Part shown: one piece after another, positions 32,304-39,618 of the stretch | How the letters are laid out: every line of letters starts with the position of its first letter | Numbering within the stretch: the first letter of the stretch is position 1 | NCBI GenBank assembly: GCA_021847105.1 | Contig: JAJZUT010000005.1 | Location: 1 to 64,000, forward strand | Source of the DNA: Pseudomonadota bacterium | GTDB taxonomy: Bacteria > Pseudomonadota > Gammaproteobacteria > Steroidobacterales > Steroidobacteraceae | DNA length: 64,000 nt | Direction: 5' to 3' | Position numbers and translations under genes: made by a program | The notes under the pieces: model-generated | Database searches by the model: none | Told to the model about the DNA's origin: nothing | What the model saw: the letters and a program-made list of their open reading frames with translations, nothing else

Positions 32304-33715
32304 TCCTGTCAGCGTATCGGGCGCTGCGCGGTGCGCCGGTCGCATACCGGCTCATCGCCGCACCGCTGCTCGGGCTCGCGCTGGGAGCGCTCATGCGGTT
32401 CGGCCGTCAGCGTCGCAGCGAGACGCATCAGCGTGGGACGCGCATCGAGACGGCCACCCTGTCCCGCCGCCGCATGCGTCGGGTGCTTGCGGGCGGCCCC
32501 CGGCGGCCGCTCACCCTTGCTGCGGTCGCCCTCGCGCCGCTTGAGGAAACCAAACATTTCAAGCTGATCGGTACGACCGGGACCGGCAAATCCACCGCCA
32601 TTGCCGAGTTGCTCGGCGGCGCGCTCGTGCGTGGCGACCGGGCGGTGATTGCCGATCCTGACGGCGGTTACCTGGCGCGCTTTCATGCGGCCGAGCGCGG
32701 CGACGTCATCCTCAATCCATTTGATCGGCGTGCCCCGCGCTGGGATCCGTTCGCCGAGCTCGACGGTCCGGCCGATCCACAGCAGCTCGCCGCGAGCCTC
32801 ATTGCCCCGGGGGAGGATGCGGCCGGCCGGGAGTGGCGCGGCTATGCGCGCACCTTCCTCGCCAGCCTGCTGCGCCGCGCGCACGAGCGCGGCGGCGATG
32901 TTCGCGAGCTCTGGCACCTGCTTGCGGTCGCGCCCAGCGCCGAATTGCGCCCGTTGCTGCAGGACACCGCGGCGCAGCCGTTTCTCGAGCCCGAGAACGC
33001 ACGCATGTTCGGCTCGATCCGCTCGGTGGCCACCGCGTGCTGCGCGGCCCTCGAGCACGTGTGTGCGCAGGCGGCGCGCAGCTTCGCGGTGCGCCAGTGG
33101 GTGCGCGATGGGCGCGGCGTGCTGTTTCTACCGTATCGCGCGGGCGAGATTGCCGCGCTGCGCACGCTGATTGCCAGCTGGATGCGTCTGGCAATCTTCG
33201 AGATCATGGACGGGGCTCCGGGGGATCGGCGGCTGTGGTTTGTGATCGACGAGCTCGACGCGTTGGGGGCCATCGACGGTCTGCGCGATGCGCTGGCGCG
33301 GCTGCGGAAATTCGGCGGACGCTGCGTGCTTGGCTTTCAATCCGTCGGTCAGGTGGCCGCGCTCTATGGCGTGGGCGATGCGCAGACGCTCGTCGAGAAC
33401 TGTGGCAACACCCTGATCCTGCGCTGCTCGGCGAGCGAACGGGGTGGCACCGCGCAGTTCTGCTCGCGGCTGATTGGTGAGCGGGAAATCCTCCGCCGCA
33501 CGGTCTCACGCAGTCGCGACGGGCTCGGCGGATTTGGCAGCGGGCCGCGCGCCGCGCGCCGCTCGGTGCATGTCAGCGAGCAGCGTGTCACGGAGCTTGC
33601 GGTGCTGCCATCCGAGATCGAGCAACTCGCCGATCTTGAGGGCTTCCTGAAGAGTGCCGGTTCGCCGTGCTGGTTGCGGGTGCGACTGCGTTCTCCGTCC
33701 GCGTGCGGGCGCTGA
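32300..33715 (+). CDS. VirD4/TraG-family type IV coupling protein, copy 2
   Basis: A 471-residue paralogue of the preceding coupling protein. Walker A GTTGTGKST (about 91-99), Walker B LWFVIDELDAL (about 313) and the family blocks RAVIADPDGGY, MFGSIRSVATA, GRGVLFLPYRAGEIAALR and LRKFGGRCVLGFQSV parallel those of copy 1 in the same order. It has a shorter N-terminus with only one clear hydrophobic helix (about 14-34) instead of two. The ATG overlaps the stop of the coiled-coil gene (ATGA). The two copies look like an ancient tandem duplication, both under selection because all ATPase motifs persist. Confidence 0.9.
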   Translation: MILSAYRALRGAPVAYRLIAAPLLGLALGALMRFGRQRRSETHQRGTRIETATLSRRRMRRVLAGGPRRPLTLAAVALAPLEETKHFKLIGTTGTGKSTAIAELLGGALVRGDRAVIADPDGGYLARFHAAERGDVILNPFDRRAPRWDPFAELDGPADPQQLAASLIAPGEDAAGREWRGYARTFLASLLRRAHERGGDVRELWHLLAVAPSAELRPLLQDTAAQPFLEPENARMFGSIRSVATACCAALEHVCAQAARSFAVRQWVRDGRGVLFLPYRAGEIAALRTLIASWMRLAIFEIMDGAPGDRRLWFVIDELDALGAIDGLRDALARLRKFGGRCVLGFQSVGQVAALYGVGDAQTLVENCGNTLILRCSASERGGTAQFCSRLIGEREILRRTVSRSRDGLGGFGSGPRAARRSVHVSEQRVTELAVLPSEIEQLADLEGFLKSAGSPCWLRVRLRSPSACGR

Positions 33716-33735
33716 GCGGCACACGGTAGGGCGCG

Positions 33736-34821
33736 ATGGCCGTCTTCCACATGCAGATCAACACGGTCTCGCGCTCGAGCGGCCGTAACGCGCCGGCTTC
33801 GGCTGCGTATCGGGCTGGGGAGCGGATTCGCGACGAGCGAACCGGTGCACTCTACGATCACCGCGCACGCCGCGATGTGCTCCACAAGGAGATCCTGCTG
33901 CCCTCGCGGCTCGAGCGCTCGGGTGCGGCACCGCAGTGGGCCCGCGATCGGGCACAGCTGTGGAATGCGGCCGAGCGGATCGAACCGCGCGAGAACTCAC
34001 GCGTTGCGCGCGAGTACATGGTGGCCCTACCGGCGGAACTGTCCGCCGCGCAGCGCGTGCAGCTCGCGCGGACCTTCTCGCGGGACATCGCCGATCGCTA
34101 CAACGTGGCCGTGGACCTCGCGGTTCACGCGCCGCGTCCGTTCGGCGATCCGCGCAACTTCCATGCGCACCTGTTGACCACGACGCGCGAGCTCACGGCG
34201 GAGGGCCTCGGACCGAAGACAGGTCTGGATATGAACGGGACGGCGCGAGCCGAGCTCGGATTGCCGAGCAACCGCAGGGAGTTCACGGCGCTGCGGCAAC
34301 GCTGGGCAGAGCGGGTGAATGAGCATTTGCGTGCCGCCCAACTCGATGCGCGGGTCGACGCCCGCAGCTTTGCCGAGCGGGGCATCGATCGCGAACCGCG
34401 GCCCCGCCTGCCGTGGGCGGCGATCGCGGCCGAGCGGCGTGGGGAGCGCAGCGAAGTGGCCGAGCGCATCCGGGAGCGCTATCGCGCCCGAGTGGCGGCG
34501 CGCGCCGAGCGCGCGAGCGCCACTGCACCGCAGGCCCCGGAGCGGCGCACGCAGCCCGGGGCGACGCCGCCGACCGACGCACGACAACGCCAGCTCGAGG
34601 CGGTGCGCGACTGGCTGCAGTACCGAGAGGTGAGCGGACGGGCGGTCGGCGGCGGGGCGTCCTCGACCGAGGCGTTGCGCCAAGAGGCGCTCGAGGCCTG
34701 GCGGGCCCATCGGGCGAAAGACCCCGCCAGCGCAGCGCAACGTGATCAATCCGCGCAGCCCGGGGCGCAGCCGGATGAGGCGCTGCCTCGCGCCGGACTC
34801 GATCCGGATGCGTCCTGGTGA
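33736..34821 (+). CDS. mobA: MobA/MobL-family (MOBQ-type) relaxase
   Basis: A 361-residue relaxase that would nick the transfer origin and lead single-strand DNA into the channel. The N-terminal 200 residues are a MobA/MobL domain: candidate catalytic Tyr25 in ASAAYRAGERI and a three-His metal motif formed by His132, His143 and His145 (VHAP, then NFHAHLL). The C-terminal 150 residues are Arg/Ala-rich and disordered; there is no primase or helicase domain, so the protein is small. It is last in the operon, 20 bases after coupling protein 2. An oriT was not found. Confidence 0.88.
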   Translation: MAVFHMQINTVSRSSGRNAPASAAYRAGERIRDERTGALYDHRARRDVLHKEILLPSRLERSGAAPQWARDRAQLWNAAERIEPRENSRVAREYMVALPAELSAAQRVQLARTFSRDIADRYNVAVDLAVHAPRPFGDPRNFHAHLLTTTRELTAEGLGPKTGLDMNGTARAELGLPSNRREFTALRQRWAERVNEHLRAAQLDARVDARSFAERGIDREPRPRLPWAAIAAERRGERSEVAERIRERYRARVAARAERASATAPQAPERRTQPGATPPTDARQRQLEAVRDWLQYREVSGRAVGGGASSTEALRQEALEAWRAHRAKDPASAAQRDQSAQPGAQPDEALPRAGLDPDASW

Positions 34822-34824
34822 GCG

Positions 34825-34851
34825 CTGAGGGGCCGTTGGAGCGGACCTCAG
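34825..34851. terminator. Hairpin between convergent relaxase and PAP2 genes
   Basis: CTGAGG and CCTCAG flank a smaller CCG/CGG stem, forming a GC-rich hairpin just after the relaxase stop and overlapping the end of the PAP2 gene. There is no T-run. It probably serves as a barrier between convergent transcription units. Confidence 0.4.
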
Positions 34852-35747
34852 TTGAAGTCCTGCACATAGGCCAACATGGCGCCGCCGCGCACCGGCACCA
34901 CGGAGACCATTGAGTTCTGCGTCCCATCTTGCGCACGCCGATCCATCACGAAATGCGCCGTGGCCATGCCGAGGGCGGCGGCCGCCACGGTGTCGGACAG
35001 CCAGTGTGCGTTGTGCTTCATGCGCAGATACGCCGTACCGAGGCCGATGCCGTAGCCGATCGTGCGACGCAGCCAGCGAATGCGCGGATTGCCGGACTCG
35101 GCGAGCACGGTGCCGATGGCGAATGCTGCGGTCACGTGCAGTGACGGGAAGGAGCTGCCGCCGGCAAACCACTTATTTGAATCGGTGGTCTGATAGGGGC
35201 GCTGGCGGCCAAAGGCGTACTTCATGGCAAAGCCGGTGAGGGAGGCCAGCCCCGCCGACTCCAGCATGTTCCACGACTCGGACTGCCCGGCGCTGCTGTG
35301 CGTCAGGGATGCATAGCCAAAGGTGAATGCGAAGGCGGCAAAGCCGGGCAGCGCGTCGCTGATCGTCGAGCTCGAGGGGGGCTTGCCGCCGAGCGGCCGT
35401 CGCGAGCCGCTGTCGAAGTGTGTGCGCACCTGTGTGTCATAGTGGTGTGCCACGGCGATCGCTGCGAGCGCACCGCCGAAGTACTCCCAATTGCGCCGTT
35501 TCCAGTGCAGCGGATCGGTGTAGTACGCCTTCATGTCGCCGAGGGAGCGGAAGAATAGCGACTTCAGCGTGGTGCGCTGTTGCCCCCGGTAGTGGATCGC
35601 TGCGGGAGAGGGAAGCGGGGCGGGCAGTTCCGTGCCGTCTGCGGGCGGCTCGCTCGTCTGTGCGGCGCGGACCTGAGGGGACAGGCAGCCCAGCAGCAGC
35701 GTAATGCCGAGGAGCCAAGCGTGGCGATGCGGGTATTTGATCCTCAT
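34848..35747 (-). CDS. PAP2-superfamily phosphatase
   Basis: A 299-residue exported PAP2 phosphatase. All three motifs are visible: motif 1 KYAFGRQRP (K-x6-R-P), motif 2 SFPSLHV (P-S-x-H) and motif 3 RMKHNAHWLSD (R-x5-H-x3-D). It has an N-terminal signal sequence (about 1-28) and a few hydrophobic helices, so it acts in the periplasm or membrane on lipid phosphates such as undecaprenyl pyrophosphate, phosphatidate or lipid A phosphate; the substrate cannot be chosen from sequence. It is convergent with the conjugation operon and followed on its own strand by nothing close. Confidence 0.9.
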   Translation of the reverse strand: MRIKYPHRHAWLLGITLLLGCLSPQVRAAQTSEPPADGTELPAPLPSPAAIHYRGQQRTTLKSLFFRSLGDMKAYYTDPLHWKRRNWEYFGGALAAIAVAHHYDTQVRTHFDSGSRRPLGGKPPSSSTISDALPGFAAFAFTFGYASLTHSSAGQSESWNMLESAGLASLTGFAMKYAFGRQRPYQTTDSNKWFAGGSSFPSLHVTAAFAIGTVLAESGNPRIRWLRRTIGYGIGLGTAYLRMKHNAHWLSDTVAAAALGMATAHFVMDRRAQDGTQNSMVSVVPVRGGAMLAYVQDFN

Positions 35748-35835
35748 CGGCGGATTTTAGGGATTTCCCGCCGCGCCGGTAGAGGGGGCGATGAATAATT
35801 TGTTGCGCGGGTTGGCCGGCGGGACCGCGCAGCGC

Positions 35836-37122
35836 TCACAGCCCGTGCATGCAGGCGGCGCCGATGAGCGCCGCGAGCAGCGCTGGGGGCATCACGCACA
35901 CGCCGAGCTTCAGGAAGCTCAACGCATCGATGTGCACCTGCTCGCGGCGCAGGGCGATCAGCCACAGGATGGTGGCGAGCGAGCCGGTGACCGAGAGATT
36001 CGGGCCGAGATCGACGCCGATCAGCAGGCTCGCACGCAGGTGCGCAAGACCGTGGAGTGTGCCGAGCGAGGCCGCGATCAACGCCACGGGCAGATTGTTC
36101 ATGACGTTGCTGGCGGCGGCGATGCCCCCGCCGGCCAGCGCTGGGGCGAGCACGCCGGCGTGCCTCGCGAGCCGCCCGAGGAGTGCACCCAGCGCCGCCA
36201 GCAGCCCGGTGCGCTGCAGCCCCGCCACCAGGACGAACAGTCCGGCGACCAGCGCCAGCACGCTCCAGGACACCTCGCGCAGCAGCGGCCAGGGGTTGCG
36301 CCGCTCGATGGCGAGTACGAGGCTTAGCGTCAGCAGCGCAGCGGCGAAGGTCGGCGCGCCGAGTTGGCGCCCGCTCGCCGAAGCCCACAACAGCGCCGCG
36401 GCGGTGAGGCCGATGCCGGCGGCGGCGAGCTTGGCGGCGCGCCCGAGCGGTGGCAGCGCCACCTCGTGGGTGAAGCGTTCCGTGAGGGCGCCGCGCTGCG
36501 TGGCGCGCAGCGCGAGGTAGGTCGCGCCGATGGCCAGGAGCGAGGGCAGCAGAAACGCGCCGAGCCAGGCGCCAAGCGGCGGCAGGTGGCTTGCGTAGAC
36601 CACCAGGTTCGCCGGATTGGCGATCGGCAGCAGAAAACTCGCCGCGTTGGCGATGAAGGCGCAGATCAGCAGATACGGCAGCGGCTCAGTGCGGGCCTGA
36701 CGTGTCGCGGCGTACACCGCCGGGGTCAGCACCACCGCGGTCGCGTCGTTCGAGAGCAGCGCCGTCACGACGATGCCGACCAGATAGATGAGCACAAACA
36801 GCCGGCGAGGCGAACCGCGCGCGGCTCGTACCGCGTGCGCCGCCACCCAATCGAACAGACCCTCCGCCCGCGCCAGTTCCGCCAGCAGCATCATGCCGGC
36901 GAGAAACAGGTACACATCGGTGCCGCGTCCAACGGCGAGCCAGGCGGCATGCCAGGAGAGCAGCGAGCCGACGATGAGCAGCCCGGCACCGCTGACGGCC
37001 CACAGCGCCTCGGAGAGGCCCCAGGGACGCAGCAGCATGCCGGTTACCGCTCCGGCCGCGATCAGCCAGGTGATGTCATGTGCGAAGTTCGTCTGCAGGG
37101 CGGGCACGGTGCTCCTTGGCAA
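35836..37122 (-). CDS. arsB: ArsB/NhaD-superfamily ion transporter, likely arsenite efflux
   Basis: A 428-residue membrane protein with about 11-12 hydrophobic helices. Family blocks are GRGTDVYLFLAGMMLLAELA, LLSNDATAVVLTPAV and NAASFLLPIANPANLVVYA, matching ArsB-type arsenite/antimonite permeases of the ion-transporter superfamily. No arsR, arsC or arsA gene is nearby in the window, and the adjoining BlaI gene belongs to another operon, so the real substrate could be another anion. It is divergent from the BlaI-M56-RND operon, 192 bp apart. Confidence 0.82.
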   Translation of the reverse strand: MPRSTVPALQTNFAHDITWLIAAGAVTGMLLRPWGLSEALWAVSGAGLLIVGSLLSWHAAWLAVGRGTDVYLFLAGMMLLAELARAEGLFDWVAAHAVRAARGSPRRLFVLIYLVGIVVTALLSNDATAVVLTPAVYAATRQARTEPLPYLLICAFIANAASFLLPIANPANLVVYASHLPPLGAWLGAFLLPSLLAIGATYLALRATQRGALTERFTHEVALPPLGRAAKLAAAGIGLTAAALLWASASGRQLGAPTFAAALLTLSLVLAIERRNPWPLLREVSWSVLALVAGLFVLVAGLQRTGLLAALGALLGRLARHAGVLAPALAGGGIAAASNVMNNLPVALIAASLGTLHGLAHLRASLLIGVDLGPNLSVTGSLATILWLIALRREQVHIDALSFLKLGVCVMPPALLAALIGAACMHGL

Positions 37123-37286
37123 GCGTCGAGCTCCGCCCGTGTGCCGCGCCCCAGTGCATCGCCGGGCGGGGTGGATCGGCGCGGACGCGGCGCTCGCGGG
37201 CCGTGCGCTGCGCGGCTGGCGTTCACCCTATCGAGTTTCGCCAACTCGGGCAAGCGCCGAGCCGGCGCGGTGGCCGGCTTGTTTCC

Positions 37287-37304
37287 CTACGACGACGGTC
37301 GTAG
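37287..37304. promoter_or_regulatory. Candidate BlaI-type operator
   Basis: CTACGAC-GACG-GTCGTAG is a perfect 7-4-7 inverted repeat ending 10 bases before the ATG of the BlaI-family repressor. BlaI/MecI proteins bind dyads with TACA/TGTA cores at their own promoters; here the half-sites are CTACGAC/GTCGTAG, with a TAC core. Position favours autoregulation of the BlaI-M56-RND operon. Confidence 0.5.
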
Positions 37305-37314
37305 ACTCGGGCGC

Positions 37315-37710
37315 ATGACAGCCTTCCGACTGCCCGCAGACGATCTGGAGTACGCCGTGCTCGCCTCGCTGTGGGAGCTCGGCACTGCATCGGTGCGTGA
37401 GCTGCACGCGCGGCTCGGCGAGCCGCAAGGCCTGGTGTACACGACCACGGCCAAAGTGGTCGACCGCCTGCGCGAGAAAGGACTCATCCAACGGCAGCGC
37501 AAGGGGGCGGCGTTTCAGTATCGGGCGAAGGTGGCGCGCGAGACGGTCGAGCGGGCGCGGGCCCGCAATGCGCTGACGCGCCTGCTCGGTGCGGCGCCAC
37601 GAGCCGCCGCGGCGGCGCTGGTCGAGGCGGTGCAGGATCTCGACCCGGCGCTGCTCGAGGAGCTCGAGCAGGCGGTCGCTGCGCGACGGAGGGCAAAGGA
37701 TGGAACGTGA
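37315..37710 (+). CDS. BlaI/MecI-family winged-helix repressor
   Basis: A 131-residue BlaI-family repressor. The winged helix-turn-helix is in the first 75 residues: LEYAVLASLWELGTASVREL, then LVYTTTAKVVDRLREKGLI, which is the DNA-contacting helix typical of the family, and RKGAAFQYRAKV. BlaI repressors are inactivated by cleavage triggered by a partner BlaR1/M56 protease. That partner follows immediately: the M56 gene begins 11 bases before this stop. The downstream operon encodes RND efflux, so the repressor probably controls efflux rather than beta-lactamase. A dyad just upstream may be its operator. Confidence 0.9.
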   Translation: MTAFRLPADDLEYAVLASLWELGTASVRELHARLGEPQGLVYTTTAKVVDRLREKGLIQRQRKGAAFQYRAKVARETVERARARNALTRLLGAAPRAAAAALVEAVQDLDPALLEELEQAVAARRRAKDGT

Positions 37711-38596
37711 AACGCTGCTGACGATGCTCGTGATGATCTTCGGCGGTTGCGCGCTGCAGGCGCTTGCCTGCTGGCCCGATCCGTTGAGTTCGACCGCAGA
37801 TGCCGTAGCGCTCGAACGGGCGGCGTGGCTGAGAGTCTGCCTGCCGGCGCTGCCGATGCTGCTCATCGCGGCATGGCTCGCCGGTTGGGCGCTCACGCAG
37901 CCCGATCCGGTGCGCGTGCCGCTCGATCCGCTCGTGGTGGTGGCGTTGTGGCTGCCCTTCGGGCTGCTGTTCCTGCGTGCGCTGCTGCGCGCCCTGTGGG
38001 CGCTGCTGCGCGAGCCGCCGGAGTGCGCGGTGGCCACCGTCGGATTGATGGCCCCGCAGATCGTGTTCTCGCCGTTTCTCGCCCGGCAGCTCGATGAGCC
38101 GGTGATCCGCGCAGCGCTGGCGCACGAACGGGCGCACGGGCGGCATCGCGACCCGCTGCGCATCTGGCTCGCCCAACTCATCACCGATCTGCAGTGGCCC
38201 TGGCCGCAGGCACGGCGTCGTCTGCACGTGTGGCTCGAGGCGCTTGAATGGGCCCGTGACGAGGAGGCGCGCCGGCAGGGTGTCGAGGGCTCGGACCTCG
38301 CCGCCGCCGTGCTCGCATCGGTGCGCTTCCTGGGCGCGCTGAGTGTGCCGCAACGCGCTGCTTTGTCGGGTACCCAGGTGGCCCACGCGCGCCTGATCGG
38401 TGACGGCCAGGCGCTGCGGCGCAGAATCGCGCGCCTGCTCACTCCACTGCACGCCCGCCAGCAGACGGAGGGGCGCCGAGCGCCGGCGCTGCTCGTGCAG
38501 GCCGCGGTATGGATCCCGCTGCTGCTCGCGCTGTTGTGGCTCGGGATTCTCTATGGCGCACCGGTGATGCGGCCGCTGCTCGGACTGACCGCGTGA
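37700..38596 (+). CDS. M56 (BlaR1-like) membrane metallopeptidase
   Basis: A 298-residue integral-membrane protein with hydrophobic helices at about 5-22, 40-60, 72-95 and 275-295 and the zinc-peptidase motif HERAH (H-E-x-x-H) at about 143-147, as in BlaR1/MecR1. It lacks the large C-terminal beta-lactam sensor domain of BlaR1, so it must sense another signal or be activated otherwise. It overlaps the BlaI-family stop by 11 bases and the adaptor start by four, forming a translationally coupled BlaI-M56-RND chain. It presumably cleaves or releases the repressor; this is family inference. Confidence 0.85.
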   Translation: MERETLLTMLVMIFGGCALQALACWPDPLSSTADAVALERAAWLRVCLPALPMLLIAAWLAGWALTQPDPVRVPLDPLVVVALWLPFGLLFLRALLRALWALLREPPECAVATVGLMAPQIVFSPFLARQLDEPVIRAALAHERAHGRHRDPLRIWLAQLITDLQWPWPQARRRLHVWLEALEWARDEEARRQGVEGSDLAAAVLASVRFLGALSVPQRAALSGTQVAHARLIGDGQALRRRIARLLTPLHARQQTEGRRAPALLVQAAVWIPLLLALLWLGILYGAPVMRPLLGLTA

Positions 38597-39609
38597 GCCG
38601 CTCGGGAGCCGCGGGGCGCGCGAGTTTTGTGGTGCTCGCCGCCCTCGGATCGGCCGTGGCGCAGAGGAGCACGGCAGGCATGACTCCGAGCGGCACAGTG
38701 ATCGCGCGCGCCGCACCGATCACGGGCCGATTGCGCGCCTACGGCGAGGTCCGACCCGTGGCGCTCACCGTGGCCAGAGCGATGGACGCCGGCATCGTGA
38801 GCACGCGGGTACTGCCCGGCGAGCCCATTCGACCGAATCAGGTGTTGGCGGTGATCGCAGGCCCGCAGGCCCAGGCGTTACTCGCTCGCCGCCGCGGCGC
38901 GTTGCAGGCGGCTCGGGTGAGACTCGCGGCAGACCGGCGCCAGCTTGTCGCACGGCTGGTGACCCGGCAGCAACTCGCGGCGGATCAAGCCGCATATGCC
39001 AGTGCCCGCAGCGCACTGCGCGCAGCGGTGCGCACGCTGACCGTGCGCTCGCCGGTGGCAGGACGTGTGCTCAGCGTTGCGGTGGCCGACGGCACCCAGG
39101 TGAGCGCCGGTCAGGAACTCCTGGCCATGCAGTCCGGGCGCCTCTGGCTGCACGCCCGCTTCTACGGTGCCGCGGCGCTCGCGATCCACCCCGGAATGAC
39201 AGGACGGTTCAGACCGGTTGCGGGCGATGCGAACGTGCCCGTGCGGGTCCTCTCCGTGGCGCCGGCGCTGGGTTCCGATGGGGGCGAACGGGTTCTGCTG
39301 CAGCCCACGGGCGCGCGCGGCACGGCGGGACTTTGGCGCAGCGGCCAATGGGGCACCGTCAGCCTGCCGCTCGCAACCCGAACGCTCATTGCCGTCCCGA
39401 CCCGTGCGTTGGTTCTCGATCGGGCGCGCTGGTGGGTGGTGGTACGCACGGCGCACGGTGAGCATCGTCAACAGGTCGTGCCGGGTCCGTCGCGCGGCTG
39501 GCTGACCTACCTCGAGAGCGGCCTGCATGCCGGCGCGCGCGTGGTGGTGCAGAACGCGGATCTGCAGTTCCACCATGACATCGCCAGTCACTACACCCCA
39601 CCGAACTGA
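38593..39609 (+). CDS. RND efflux periplasmic adaptor (membrane fusion protein)
   Basis: A 338-residue HlyD/CusB-type adaptor. It starts at a GTG overlapping the M56 stop (GTGA), has an N-terminal hydrophobic signal (about 10-24), a biotinyl-lipoyl-like half (DAGIVSTRVLPGEPIRPNQVL), a helical hairpin (about 90-145) and the second half-motif VRSPVAGRVLSVAVADGTQV. The C-terminal beta domains run to about 330. There is no metal-binding Met or His cluster like that of CusB, so metals cannot be assumed as substrates. It joins the inner-membrane pump encoded next to the outer-membrane factor. Confidence 0.88.
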   Translation: MSRSGAAGRASFVVLAALGSAVAQRSTAGMTPSGTVIARAAPITGRLRAYGEVRPVALTVARAMDAGIVSTRVLPGEPIRPNQVLAVIAGPQAQALLARRRGALQAARVRLAADRRQLVARLVTRQQLAADQAAYASARSALRAAVRTLTVRSPVAGRVLSVAVADGTQVSAGQELLAMQSGRLWLHARFYGAAALAIHPGMTGRFRPVAGDANVPVRVLSVAPALGSDGGERVLLQPTGARGTAGLWRSGQWGTVSLPLATRTLIAVPTRALVLDRARWWVVVRTAHGEHRQQVVPGPSRGWLTYLESGLHAGARVVVQNADLQFHHDIASHYTPPN

Positions 39610-39618
39610 GGCCACGCG

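Noticed and set aside
33716..33735. oriT next to the relaxase gene
   Set aside because: Only 20 bases separate coupling protein 2 and the relaxase, too short for an oriT; no other candidate was convincing.
35836..37122. Assigning the ArsB-like gene to a full ars operon
   Set aside because: No arsR or arsC is adjacent; the BlaI-type gene next to it is divergent and belongs to the RND operon.
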